From Rhodospirillaceae bacterium (GTDB lineage: Bacteria > Pseudomonadota > Alphaproteobacteria > Bin65): a stretch of DNA of 64,000 nt. This document shows positions 36,657 through 45,403 of this stretch, in pieces (within the stretch, counting starts at the first letter, position 1; each line of letters starts with the position of its first letter). The notes beneath the pieces are model-generated. The model was given only the letters and a program-made list of their open reading frames with translations, was not told where the DNA came from and did not search any database. The stretch spans positions 26,608-90,607 of the forward strand of contig WTGH01000033.1 of the NCBI GenBank assembly GCA_011523655.1. Direction: 5' to 3'. The position numbers and the translations under genes were made by a program.

Positions 36657-37436
36657 CTATCGCCGGCGCTTGCGTTCCCGTGACAGGGATTCGATGACGC
36701 CGCGCAGGCCGCGGACTTCCGAATCGGTCAGCTCCGCCCGGTGGAGAATGTTGCGCAGGTTGCGCACCATGACCGGGCGCTTCTCCGCCGGAATGAAATG
36801 GCCGGCCTCGTCGAGCGCGCCTTCGAGATGCGCGAACATGTTGAGCAGATCGGACTGCAGTGCCGGCCCGTCGGCCGCCCCGGCGCCCGAATCCGGCTCG
36901 GCCGCTTCCGCTGCCCCCGGACCGGCGCTCCACCATTCCCAACCGACCAGCAGCACGGCCTGGGCGAGGTTGAGCGACGTGTGCGCCGGATTGAGCCGGG
37001 CCTCTATGATCGTGCCGGCCAGGACGACCTCGTCGTTGTGCAGCCCCTTGGATTCCTTGCCGAACAGGATGCCGTTGCGCGCGCCCGCCGCTTCGGCCCG
37101 GCGCATCGCGATGCCGGCTTCGCGCGGGCCGAGCACCGGCTTGTTCATGTCGCGCGGCCGGGCGGTCGTCGCGTAGACATGGTGCAGGCCGTCCAGCGCC
37201 GCGGCGGCGGAATCGTAAAGGCGCGCGTTTTCCAGGATCCCCTCGGCGCCCGAGGAGGCGGCGAGCGCCTGTTCGCTGGGCCAGCCGTCCCGCGGGTTGA
37301 CCAGCCGCAGGTCGGACAGGCCGCAATTCATCATGGCGCGCGCGGCCGTGCCGATATTCTCGCCGAGCTGCGGCTCGACCAGGATCACCGCAGGGGCGTC
37401 GGCAGGACCGCCAGCAGGGGCGTCAGGGCCGGCCAT
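36657..37436 (-). CDS. trmJ: tRNA (cytidine/uridine-2'-O-)-methyltransferase TrmJ
   Basis: A SPOUT-fold methyltransferase (259 residues) that modifies position 32 of tRNAs. The motif VILVEPQLGENIGTAARAMMNCGLSDLRLV starts it, and the SAM knot appears as ILFGKESKGL and TSLNLAQAVLLV. The C-terminal third (MFAHLEGALDEAGHF...MVRNLRNILHRAELTDSEVRGLRGVI) is the helical TrmJ domain. The Gly/Ala-rich insertion (residues 175-190) is a lineage feature. The start overlaps the cimA end by 14 bases. Confidence 0.92.
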   Translation of the reverse strand: MAGPDAPAGGPADAPAVILVEPQLGENIGTAARAMMNCGLSDLRLVNPRDGWPSEQALAASSGAEGILENARLYDSAAAALDGLHHVYATTARPRDMNKPVLGPREAGIAMRRAEAAGARNGILFGKESKGLHNDEVVLAGTIIEARLNPAHTSLNLAQAVLLVGWEWWSAGPGAAEAAEPDSGAGAADGPALQSDLLNMFAHLEGALDEAGHFIPAEKRPVMVRNLRNILHRAELTDSEVRGLRGVIESLSRERKRRR

Positions 37437-39039
37437 TGCCGTTGCGGCCGTCGGCGTGGCGCAGCAGCTTCCAGTAGATCGCGTCGCGCAGCGCCTCGTA
37501 GGAGGCTTCGATGATGTTCGCCGAGATCCCGACGGTCGACCAGCGCAGGCCGCTGCCGTCGGTCGATTCGATCATCACCCGCGTCACCGCGGCGGTGCCC
37601 TCCTGCGGCGTCAGGATGCGGACCTTGTAGTCGGTCAGGCGCATATCGGCGAGTTCGGGATAGGCGCGCAGCAGGGCCTTGCGCATGGCGTCGTCCAGCG
37701 CGTCGACCGGCCCGTTGCCCTCGCCCGCTTCCAGGAAGGGCTCGCCGCCGACATCCAGCTTGGTCACGGCGGTGGAGACCGTGGTCAGGCTGCCGCGCGC
37801 GTTGTAGCGGCGCTCGGTCTCGACCCGAAAGCTCTCCATGGTGAAGAATTTCGGCAGGCCCTGCAGCAGTTTCCGGGCCAGCAGTTCGAAGCTGGCCTCG
37901 GCGCCGTCATAGGCATAGCCGTCATGCTCGCGCGCCTTCACGTCCTCGACCAGCCGGCCGATCTTCGGGTTGTCGGCGGCGATCTCGATCCCGGCATCGG
38001 CCAGCCGCGCCAGGACGTTCGAACGGCCGGCCTGGTCCGACACCACGATATGGCGCCGGTTGCCGACCAGGGCCGGGTCGATATGCTCGTAGGTCCGGGG
38101 GTCTTTCTGGACGGCCGAGACGTGCAGTCCGCCCTTGTGGCTGAACGCGCCCTCCCCGACATAGGCCTGGCTGCGGTCCGGGCTGCGGTTCAGCAGTTCG
38201 TCGAGCATGTGGGACACGGAGGTCAGCCGTTCGAGCTGCGCCGGCGCTATGCCGGTCTCGTAATCCGTCTTCAGCGCCAGGGTCGGGATCAGGGAAATCA
38301 GGTTGGCGTTGCCGCAGCGCTCGCCCAGCCCGTTGATCGTGCCCTGGACCTGGCGCGCGCCCGCCTCGACTGCGGCCAGGGAATTGGCGACGGCGTTTTC
38401 GGTATCGTTATGGGCGTGGATGCCGAGATGGGAGCCGGGGATATGCCGCGCAACCTCGGAAACGATGCGGTAGACCTCGTCCGGCAGGGCGCCACCATTG
38501 GTGTCGCACAGCACGATCCAGCGCGCGCCGGCGTCGTAGGCGGCTTTCAGGCAATCCAGGGCGAATTCCGGGTTGGCCCTGTAGCCGTCGAAGAAATGCT
38601 CGGCATCGAACATCGCCTCGTCGAGCCGCCGCGTCGCCAGGGCGATGCTCTCGGCGATCATCGCGATGTTTTCCTCGGGCGTCGTCTCGAGGGCGATATC
38701 GACGTGAAAATCCCAGGTCTTGCCGACCATGCAGACGGTGCGCGCCTTCGTCGTCAGGATGGCGGTCAGCCCCGGATCGTTCTCCGCGCTTCGCCCCGGC
38801 CGGCGGGTCATCCCGAATGCGGTGAATTTCGCCGTCTTCAGGGCCGGCGGCGCCTCGAAGAACAGGTCGTCGGTCGGGTTCGCGCCCGGCCAGCCGCCTT
38901 CGATGTAATCGACGCCGAGCGTATCCAGGGCTTCGGCGATCGTCGTCTTGTCGCGCACCGAAAAATCGACGCCCCGGGTCTGGGCGCCGTCCCGCAGCGT
39001 GGTGTCGAACAGATAGATGCGCTTATCGTCGGCGCTCAC
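37423..39039 (-). CDS. cimA: (R)-citramalate synthase
   Basis: Condenses pyruvate with acetyl-CoA to citramalate, a threonine-independent entry to isoleucine. N-terminal block IYLFDTTLRDGAQTRGVDFSV holds the metal and pyruvate contacts, HAHNDTENAVANSLAAVEAGA the catalytic histidines, and GEGAFSHKGGLHVSAVQKDPRTYEHIDP the subdomain motif. The C-terminal LeuA regulatory domain is present (residues about 420-530). I use GTG 39039 (538 residues) because GGAG lies 7 bases upstream and the family starts near there; TTG 39066 is possible. It could be a homologous isopropylmalate synthase-like enzyme, but the DGAQTRG motif favours CimA. Confidence 0.9.
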   Translation of the reverse strand: MSADDKRIYLFDTTLRDGAQTRGVDFSVRDKTTIAEALDTLGVDYIEGGWPGANPTDDLFFEAPPALKTAKFTAFGMTRRPGRSAENDPGLTAILTTKARTVCMVGKTWDFHVDIALETTPEENIAMIAESIALATRRLDEAMFDAEHFFDGYRANPEFALDCLKAAYDAGARWIVLCDTNGGALPDEVYRIVSEVARHIPGSHLGIHAHNDTENAVANSLAAVEAGARQVQGTINGLGERCGNANLISLIPTLALKTDYETGIAPAQLERLTSVSHMLDELLNRSPDRSQAYVGEGAFSHKGGLHVSAVQKDPRTYEHIDPALVGNRRHIVVSDQAGRSNVLARLADAGIEIAADNPKIGRLVEDVKAREHDGYAYDGAEASFELLARKLLQGLPKFFTMESFRVETERRYNARGSLTTVSTAVTKLDVGGEPFLEAGEGNGPVDALDDAMRKALLRAYPELADMRLTDYKVRILTPQEGTAAVTRVMIESTDGSGLRWSTVGISANIIEASYEALRDAIYWKLLRHADGRNGNGRP

Positions 39040-39199
39040 CGGGCGTCTCCGAACCGTTTGCGGCAACCCGGAGAGTTACCACCGGGACGCTGTCGCTTTG
39101 CTGCGACACGGCCTCACAGGGCGCGCCGGGCGGGCCCGCTTTCCCCGCCGCCGCCGCCTTGCTAAGTAGCGGGCCGGAAGCTCCACCGCCACCGGTCCC

Positions 39200-40582
39200 A
39201 TGCCCGAAGCCCCCGCGCCCGTTTCTTCCGTTCTCGACCTGATCGGCAACACGCCGCTGGTCGAGGCCGCGTGCTTCGATACCGGGTCGTGCCGCCTGTT
39301 CCTCAAGCTGGAGAGCCAGAATCCGGGCGGCTCGATCAAGGACCGGGTCGCGCTTTCGATGATCCGCGCCGCCGAGGACGCCGGCCAGCTCAAGCCCGGC
39401 GGCACGATCGTCGAGGCGACGGCGGGCAACACCGGTCTCGGCCTCGCCCTGATCGGCGTGCTGCGGGGCTACCGCTGCGTTCTGGTCGTGCCGGACAAGA
39501 TGAGCCAGGAGAAGATCTTTCATCTCAAGGCCCTGGGCGCCGATGTCCGCCTGACCCGCTCCGACGTCAACAAGGGCCATCCGGACTATTACCAGGACGT
39601 CGCGGCCCGCCTGGTAAAGGAAATCCCCGGCGCCTGGTGGGCCGACCAGTTCGGCAATCCGGCAAACCCCGCAGCGCACGAGACCGGCACGGGGCCGGAG
39701 ATTTTCGAGCAGATGGGCGGCGATGTGGATGCCGTCGTGTGCGGCGTCGGCTCGGGCGGGACGATTACCGGCATCGGCCGTTTCATGGCGGCGCACTCGC
39801 CGAAAACGGAGATGGTGCTGGCCGATCCCGAAGGGTCGATCCTGGCGGACTATGTCACCAGCGGGGCGATCGGCAACGAGCCCGGCGCGTGGCTGGTCGA
39901 AGGGATCGGGGAGGATTTCGTCCCGCCGGTCGCGGATCTCGGGCTGGCCGGCAGGGCCTACAGCATCCCGGATTCCGAGGCATTCGCGGCCATCCGGACC
40001 CTGCTGCTGAAAGACGGCATCTTTGCCGGCACGTCGTCGGGCACGCTGATTGCGGCGGCGTTGCGCTACTGCCGCGAACAGACAGAACCGAAACGGGTCG
40101 TGACGCTGGTCTGCGACAGCGGCGCCAAATATCTCTCGAAAGCCTACAACGACTACTGGATGGCCGATCAGGGCTTCCTGAGCACCGAACCGGCCGGCGA
40201 CCTGCGCGACCTGATCGGCCGCAAGCACGCCGAGCGTGCCGTGGTCACCGTCGAGCCCGGCGAAACCCTGGCGGCGGCGTTCGCCCGGATGAAGCTGCAC
40301 GACGTTTCACAACTGCCGGTCATGGACGACGGGCGGATCGCCGGCATCATCGACGAGAGCGATATCCTGCTGTCGGTGCTGGAGGATTCGGCTCGTTTCG
40401 AGCGGCCGGTGCGCGAAGCGATGACCGCGAACCTGGAGACCATCGATCCGGCCGCGCCCGTGGATGCCCTGCCGGGCCTGTTCGCCGGCGACAAGGTCGC
40501 CATCGTAATGGAGGGCGACCGTTTCCTCGGCCTGATCACGCGGATCGACCTGTTGAACTACCTGCGCCAGCGCGCCGCCTGA
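39200..40582 (+). CDS. PLP-dependent cystathionine beta-synthase-like enzyme with CBS domains
   Basis: A 460-residue fold-type-II enzyme with a pair of C-terminal CBS domains. The PLP lysine is in NPGGSIKDRVAL, the substrate loop is EATAGNTGLGLAL, and the phosphate loop is GVGSGGTITG. CBS domains occupy about residues 335-460 (VTVEPGETLAAAFARM, VSQLPVMDDGRIAGIIDESDI). It has no haem-binding N-terminus. It makes cystathionine from serine and homocysteine, or cysteine as a cysteine synthase. The cystathionine gamma enzyme gene lies 1.2 kb downstream, supporting reverse transsulfuration. Confidence 0.88.
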   Translation: MPEAPAPVSSVLDLIGNTPLVEAACFDTGSCRLFLKLESQNPGGSIKDRVALSMIRAAEDAGQLKPGGTIVEATAGNTGLGLALIGVLRGYRCVLVVPDKMSQEKIFHLKALGADVRLTRSDVNKGHPDYYQDVAARLVKEIPGAWWADQFGNPANPAAHETGTGPEIFEQMGGDVDAVVCGVGSGGTITGIGRFMAAHSPKTEMVLADPEGSILADYVTSGAIGNEPGAWLVEGIGEDFVPPVADLGLAGRAYSIPDSEAFAAIRTLLLKDGIFAGTSSGTLIAAALRYCREQTEPKRVVTLVCDSGAKYLSKAYNDYWMADQGFLSTEPAGDLRDLIGRKHAERAVVTVEPGETLAAAFARMKLHDVSQLPVMDDGRIAGIIDESDILLSVLEDSARFERPVREAMTANLETIDPAAPVDALPGLFAGDKVAIVMEGDRFLGLITRIDLLNYLRQRAA

Positions 40583-40619
40583 ACCGGGCGCGGCCCGGTT
40601 ACGCCGCCTGCCCCGGTTA

Positions 40620-41159
40620 CTACGCCTGTGCGGTGTCGTTTTTCCCTCTATCGGGCAGATAGTCCCGCCAGCGGGCCTCGACCTCGGCGGCGAGCGGCTT
40701 GCGCAGTCCGAGCGCAAAGGCGACTTCGGCGGTCAGGAACATCGGCGCGATGAAGACCTGCATGAAATTGTCGACCAGGGCCGGCTTTCGCCCCTCTAGC
40801 GCATGGCCGACGAGCTGAACGGCCCAACCGCCGACGAACAGAACGGCAAAGGTTATCCAGACCGCGGCAGCGCCTTGCACCGCCATCCAATCGGCGAACA
40901 CCGGCGCCGGAAGAAAGACGACGGACGTCGCGATGCCGAAGGGACGGTCCAGGGCGACCCAGAACAGCCAGACGGCGCCGGCAAACACCGTTGCGAGCGA
41001 AATGTCGTACCAGCCGACCGTGCCGAATTTCACCAGCGCCAGGGGCAGGAGCAGCGAGAGGGCAATCGCCGGCACGCCGACAAAATGGATCGCCTTGTTC
41101 CGGCCGTCGCGGTGGTAGGACGAATAGCGCGAAATCTGCTCGACGAACCAGGCGTCCAT
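40620..41159 (-). CDS. Mpo1-like (DUF962) membrane protein
   Basis: A 179-residue membrane protein of the Mpo1/DUF962 family; in yeast the member is a 2-hydroxy fatty acid dioxygenase. The conserved histidine pattern is YSSYHRDGRNKAIHFVGVPAIAL at the N-terminus and WAVQLVGHALEGRKPAL later. Four hydrophobic segments. Bacterial function is not established. It lies convergent with the cystathionine beta-synthase-like gene and 3 bases downstream of the flavin reductase. Confidence 0.85.
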   Translation of the reverse strand: MDAWFVEQISRYSSYHRDGRNKAIHFVGVPAIALSLLLPLALVKFGTVGWYDISLATVFAGAVWLFWVALDRPFGIATSVVFLPAPVFADWMAVQGAAAVWITFAVLFVGGWAVQLVGHALEGRKPALVDNFMQVFIAPMFLTAEVAFALGLRKPLAAEVEARWRDYLPDRGKNDTAQA

Positions 41160-41162
41160 CGC

Positions 41163-41675
41163 TCAACGTCCGGCGTTACCGGGATCGTCTTCGGGCGCGA
41201 TCCGGGCGTATCTGCCGCGATAGTAGAGCAGCGGATCGCCCTCGGCCTCGTGGACGAAGCGCACGACTTCGCCGACGACGATGATATGGTCGCCGCCGTC
41301 GTGAACGGCGTGGGTCCGGCACTCGAAGACCGCCAGCGTTTCCGCAAACACCGGGCACCCGACGCCGCACAGGTCATAGCCGACGTGGCGCCACTTGTCT
41401 TCCGACGGCCGTGCGAAATGGGCGGACACGTCCTGTTGCCGATCGGTCAGCACGTTGACCGCGAAATGCTTCGCCTTCTCGAAATGGTTGAAGGAATAGC
41501 TGCCCCGGTCCAGGCAGAACAGCAGCAGGGGCGGCTCGAGGGAAACGGAACTGAGAGAATTGGCGGTAAAGCCGACCGGCTCGCCGCTTTCGGACATGGT
41601 GGTGATGACGGTCACGCCGGTCGCGAAGGTCCCCAGCGCGCTCCGATAATCGAGGGAATCCCTGGCGGCAGTCAC
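41163..41675 (-). CDS. flavin reductase family protein
   Basis: A 170-residue FMN-binding split-barrel protein that would supply reduced flavin to a monooxygenase. LGTFATGVTVITTMSESGEPVGFTANSLSSVSLEPPLLLFCLDRGSYSF is the family FMN/NADH site, followed by HFAVNVLTDRQQDVSAHFA. No two-component monooxygenase partner is adjacent. It is transcribed with the Mpo1-like gene. Confidence 0.88.
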   Translation of the reverse strand: MTAARDSLDYRSALGTFATGVTVITTMSESGEPVGFTANSLSSVSLEPPLLLFCLDRGSYSFNHFEKAKHFAVNVLTDRQQDVSAHFARPSEDKWRHVGYDLCGVGCPVFAETLAVFECRTHAVHDGGDHIIVVGEVVRFVHEAEGDPLLYYRGRYARIAPEDDPGNAGR

Positions 41676-41827
41676 GCATTCGCTCCTTAATCTCCGGCCT
41701 GCGCATCAGCCTAGCGGCCCGGCAGGCGGGCGTCAAAACGGCACGCGCGCAGGCTGGCCATGACGGCCCCGCTGTGCCAGTTAGACGCCGCCCGACGTCG
41801 ATCCATCCCTGCCCGGAGGCCCGATCC

Positions 41828-42970
41828 GTGAAGCTCGACACCCGCATCGTCCGCGCCGGCATTTCGCCCGATCCGACCACCGGCGCCATCGTTCCGCCGA
41901 TCTACGAGACGGCGACCTTCGTTCTGGAGGAAGTCGGCCGGGACAAGGGGTTCGACTATACGAGGTCGTCCAACCCGACGCGCCAGGTGCTGGAGGACAA
42001 CCTCGCCGCCATCGAAGGCGCGCAATACGGCATCTGCTTTTCCAGTGGGATGGCGAGCGTCGACAGTGTCATGAAGCTGCTGTCGGCCGGCGATCATACG
42101 ATTTCCTCGAACGATGTCTACGGCGGGGTTTCGCGGCACTTCAACCGGGTGCTGTCGCGCTACGGCCTCGATTTCACCTATGTCGACACCGCCGACCCCG
42201 ACGCCGTGCGCGCCGCCATCCGCCCGGAAACCCGGATGCTGTGGGTCGAGACACCGACCAATCCGCTGCTCCAGGTGACCGACCTCGCGGCGATGGCGGC
42301 GATCGCGAAAGAGCACAACCTCCTGCTCGGCGTCGATTCCACCTTCGCCACGCCGGTGTTCCTGCGGCCGCTGGAATTCGGCGCGGATATCGTGGTCCAC
42401 AGCACGACCAAATATCTCTCCGGCCACAACCAGATCATCGGCGGCGCGGTCCTGACCAACCGGGAAGACATTTTCCAGGAAATGAAATTTATCCAGAAGA
42501 CCATCGGCGCCGTGCCGAGCCCGATGGACTGCTGGCTGGTGCTGCTCGGCCTGAAGACGCTGCACCTGCGCATGGCCCGCCACAACGACAGCGGCATGAA
42601 AATCGCGCGCTTTCTGGAGGCCCACGACAAGGTCGCGCAGGTCCGTTATCCGGGTCTGCCCTCGCACCCGCAGCACAACATCGCCGCCGCCCAGATGGAC
42701 GGCTTCTCCGGCATGATCTCCTTCGAACTGAAAGGCGGCATCCCGGCGGGCAAGGCGCTGATGAATTCGGTTGAATTGTGCGCGCTGGCCGAGAGCCTGG
42801 GCGCGGTCGAGACGATGATTACCCACCCGGCGACCATGACCCACGCCGAGGTGCCGGCGGAGGAACGCCACGCCCGCGGGCTCACGGACGGGCTGGTCCG
42901 CCTTTCGGTCGGCATCGAGGATTGCGACGATATCCTGGCCGACCTCGACCGGGCGCTGGCCGGAGCCTGA
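41828..42970 (+). CDS. trans-sulfuration PLP enzyme (cystathionine gamma-synthase/lyase)
   Basis: A 380-residue Cys/Met-metabolism PLP enzyme. The PLP lysine is in VHSTTKYLSGHNQIIGGA; FDYTRSSNPTRQVLEDNLAAIEGA and SSGMASVDSVMKLLSAGD are family N-terminal blocks. I chose GTG 41828 (KLDTRIVRAGISPDP), where the family usually begins. Synthase and lyase cannot be separated from sequence here, but the upstream cystathionine beta-synthase-like enzyme suggests lyase. Confidence 0.88.
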   Translation: MKLDTRIVRAGISPDPTTGAIVPPIYETATFVLEEVGRDKGFDYTRSSNPTRQVLEDNLAAIEGAQYGICFSSGMASVDSVMKLLSAGDHTISSNDVYGGVSRHFNRVLSRYGLDFTYVDTADPDAVRAAIRPETRMLWVETPTNPLLQVTDLAAMAAIAKEHNLLLGVDSTFATPVFLRPLEFGADIVVHSTTKYLSGHNQIIGGAVLTNREDIFQEMKFIQKTIGAVPSPMDCWLVLLGLKTLHLRMARHNDSGMKIARFLEAHDKVAQVRYPGLPSHPQHNIAAAQMDGFSGMISFELKGGIPAGKALMNSVELCALAESLGAVETMITHPATMTHAEVPAEERHARGLTDGLVRLSVGIEDCDDILADLDRALAGA

Positions 42971-43059
42971 GCCGGCGCGGCGCGGCGGCGATTTCCTGCT
43001 CAAGATGTTACGGCCGGCCCGCGGCGGCCGGCTTGCAATGGCCGGACATCTTGGCCATC

Positions 43060-43872
43060 ATGCCCGCGATTGAGCGGACTGACGGATTGGACGGGAAATT
43101 GGCCGGACCGACTGCGATAACAGCGAAACCTGCCCGGCTGCCCCGTTTCTTCTACCGCATGCCGCCCCGGCCCTGCCCCTATCTCAAGGGGCGGACGGAG
43201 CAGAATATATTCACCGAGCTGACCGGTCCCGACACGGCCGGCCTTTACGACGCCTTGACCCAATCGGGCTTCCGGCGGTCCCACAACGTCGCCTACCGGC
43301 CGGCCTGTCCCGGCTGCCGGGCGTGCGTGCCGGTCAGGGTCGTCGCGCCGTCTTTCGTACCGGGCGCCAGCCTGCGCCGCATTGCCCGGCGCAACAGCGA
43401 CCTTACCGAACAGGATTTGCCTGCCCGGGCGACGGCCGAGCAATACGAACTGTTCTTGCGCTACGTAACCTCGCGCCACGGCGACGGGGAAATGGCCGGC
43501 ATGGATTTTCAGGAATATGCCGCGATGGTGCAGGACAGCCCCTTGCGCACCTTCATCACCGAGTTCCGCGACCCGCGGGGCCGGCTCCGCGCCTGCGCCC
43601 TTGTCGACCGGCTGGAAGACGGCCTCTCCGCGGTCTACAGCTTCTTCGATCCGGCCCTCGACCAGCGCAGCCTCGGCACGCTCACGATCGTCCGCCTGAT
43701 CGCAAAGTCGCGGCGGCTCGGCCTGCCCTACCTCTATCTCGGCTACTGGATCGAAGGCAGCCCGAAAATGTCCTACAAATGGCGTTTCCGGCCGCTCGAA
43801 GGGCTGACCTCGGAAGGCTGGCGCCCGCTCGATCTGCGCCCGGCCGAAGAGCGGGATCTGTTCGCGGCCTGA
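43060..43872 (+). CDS. bpt: aspartate/glutamate leucyltransferase (Bpt)
   Basis: An aminoacyl-tRNA-protein transferase (270 residues) adding leucine to N-terminal Asp or Glu of N-degron substrates. N-terminal domain: CPYLKGRTEQNIFTEL, then YRPACPGCRACVPVRV with two Cys-x2-Cys-type pairs. C-terminal ATE domain: FRDPRGRLRACALVDRLEDGLSAVYSFFDP and LPYLYLGYWIEGSPKMSYKWRFRPLE. The start at ATG 43060 gives a 32-residue leader before the family core; the true start could be slightly later. Confidence 0.9.
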   Translation: MPAIERTDGLDGKLAGPTAITAKPARLPRFFYRMPPRPCPYLKGRTEQNIFTELTGPDTAGLYDALTQSGFRRSHNVAYRPACPGCRACVPVRVVAPSFVPGASLRRIARRNSDLTEQDLPARATAEQYELFLRYVTSRHGDGEMAGMDFQEYAAMVQDSPLRTFITEFRDPRGRLRACALVDRLEDGLSAVYSFFDPALDQRSLGTLTIVRLIAKSRRLGLPYLYLGYWIEGSPKMSYKWRFRPLEGLTSEGWRPLDLRPAEERDLFAA

Positions 43873-43978
43873 CCGGACGCCGAACCGGCGGCATCTGAAC
43901 CAGAACACGCCGGTTTCGGCGCCCTCGCGGCGGCCCTCTGTTGCCGGATCGTGCAGGCACCGGCCAATAGCGCGCATG

Positions 43979-44006
43979 TTGCCAATGCGTGTTGTGCGCA
44001 TATAAT
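43979..44006 (+). promoter_or_regulatory. strong sigma-70-type promoter of the TRAP operon
   Basis: TTGCCA (43979-43984), a 16-base spacer, then a perfect TATAAT (44001-44006). Transcription would begin near 44013, leaving a leader of about 130 bases before the TRAP binding-protein ATG. Confidence 0.6.
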
Positions 44007-44144
44007 GCCGCTACGCCGCCGGGCGGTGGAGCGCCTGTACCGGATTTCCGCCGCCGCCGACTATCCGGCACCTGTGAGCCTGATCCTGCCCGTCCGGATA
44101 GTCAGGAGGCGCAAGGGAGCCACACCAGTCAAAGAGGACGCTTC

Positions 44145-45236
44145 ATGAAACGTCGAATTTTCCTGTCGGGCGCGGCTGCGGCCGGCGCCACCGTTGCCGC
44201 TAGCGCACTGCCGAAGCCGGCGCTGGCGCAGAAAAAGGTCGAAGCCGTCATGGTGACGACGTGGCCGCGCGACTTCCCGGGCCTCGGCACGGGTGCGCAG
44301 CGCCTCGCCAAGCGAATCAACGATGCCACCGACGGCAAGATCAAGGTCACCTACTACGCCGCCGGCGAGAAGGTCGGCGCTTTTGCCTCGTTCGACGAGG
44401 TCGCTTCCGGCAAGGCCCAGATCTATCACGCCGCCGACTACTACTGGAAAGGCAAGCACCCGGCCTGGGCCTACTTTACGGCGGTGCCGTTCGGCCTGAC
44501 CTATACCGAGATGAACGCCTGGATCCAGTGGGGCGGCGGCCAGCAGCTCTGGGACAAGGTCGCCGGCGAATTCGGCCTCAAATGCGTGCGTGGCGGCAAC
44601 ACCGGCGTCCAGATGGGCGGCTGGTTCCGCAAGGAGATCGAGTCGCCTGACGATCTCAAGGGCCTGAAGATGCGTATCCCCGGCCTGGGCGGCGACGTCA
44701 TGGCCAAGCTGGGCGCATCGCCCGTGTCCCTGCCGGGCGGCCAGATCTACGAGAACCTGGTCTCCGGCGCGATCGACGCCACCGAGTGGGTCGGCCCGTG
44801 GAACGACAAGTTCATGAAGTTCTACGAGGCGGCCAGCTACTACTATTATCCCGGCATGCACGAGCCGGGCTCGATGCTGGCGCTGGGCATGAACGCGTCC
44901 TGGTGGGGCAAGCTGAGCAAGAACGATCAGACGATCATCGAAGCTCTGGCCGCCGCCGAGAACGACATCATGATGGCGGAGTACAACGCCAAGTCGGGAC
45001 AGGCGTTGAAGGAACTCCTCCGGGATCACGGCGTCAAGCTGCGCCAGTTCAACGACGATGTCTACGACGCGTTCGGCAAGGCGGCCGAGGAAGTCTTCGA
45101 AGCGACTCGCTCGCACAGCGCGCTCGCCAAGGAAGTCGACGACGGTTTCCGCGCCGCGCGGGCCGAACTCGGCGCCTGGACGCAGATTTCCGACCAAGCC
45201 TATCTGGCCCAGCGGAACCGCGTGCTCGGCCTCTAG
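44145..45236 (+). CDS. dctP: TRAP transporter substrate-binding protein, DctP family, Tat signal
   Basis: Periplasmic receptor of 363 residues for a sodium-driven TRAP transporter. The N-terminus MKRRIFLSGAAAAGATVAASALPKPALAQ is a twin-arginine signal (KRRIFL, ALA cleavage). Conserved blocks resemble the 2-keto-acid-binding TakP subgroup: GEKVGAFASFDEVASGKAQIYHAADYYW, FRKEIESPDDLKGLKMRI, GAIDATEWVGPWND and YYYYPGMHEPGSMLALGMN. The ligand is likely an organic anion such as a keto acid. GAGGA lies 6-10 bases upstream of the ATG. A strong promoter and long leader precede it. Confidence 0.88.
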   Translation: MKRRIFLSGAAAAGATVAASALPKPALAQKKVEAVMVTTWPRDFPGLGTGAQRLAKRINDATDGKIKVTYYAAGEKVGAFASFDEVASGKAQIYHAADYYWKGKHPAWAYFTAVPFGLTYTEMNAWIQWGGGQQLWDKVAGEFGLKCVRGGNTGVQMGGWFRKEIESPDDLKGLKMRIPGLGGDVMAKLGASPVSLPGGQIYENLVSGAIDATEWVGPWNDKFMKFYEAASYYYYPGMHEPGSMLALGMNASWWGKLSKNDQTIIEALAAAENDIMMAEYNAKSGQALKELLRDHGVKLRQFNDDVYDAFGKAAEEVFEATRSHSALAKEVDDGFRAARAELGAWTQISDQAYLAQRNRVLGL

Positions 45237-45260
45237 CCGAGTCGTCGTCCGGACAGGATT

Positions 45261-45292
45261 GGGAGCAGCCGATGGCGCCATCGGCTGCTCCC
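45261..45292 (+). terminator. 32-base perfect palindrome after dctP
   Basis: GGGAGCAGCCGATGGC and its exact complement GCCATCGGCTGCTCCC abut with no spacer, followed by GGTTCTTT. It lies 24 bases after the binding-protein stop and is probably a partial terminator/stabiliser letting the receptor be made in excess. An untwisted duplex form could also bind a dimeric regulator. Confidence 0.6.
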
Positions 45293-45302
45293 GGTTCTTT
45301 CG

Positions 45303-45332
45303 GCCCCGTTCGGTAACGCCCCGTTCGGTAAC
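45303..45332. repeat. 15-bp perfect tandem repeat
   Basis: GCCCCGTTCGGTAAC occurs twice in direct tandem in the dctP-dctQ spacer. The second copy also pairs with a downstream GAACGGG. Confidence 0.8.
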
Positions 45333-45381
45333 GCGCTGAACGGGCGCCGGGCAGACGGCCCAGCCTGTCGAGCGAACCAGC

Positions 45382-45403
45382 ATGAGCACTGCATGAGCAC
45401 TGC
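45382..45403. repeat. 11-bp tandem duplication covering the dctQ start
   Basis: ATGAGCACTGC occurs twice in tandem. Each copy supplies an ATG, 11 bases apart and in different frames; only the second (45393) reads into the TRAP subunit. Confidence 0.8.

Noticed and set aside
45261..45292. Riboswitch or CRISPR repeat at the dctP-dctQ spacer
   Set aside because: It is a single perfect palindrome without conserved riboswitch core or spaced repeats.
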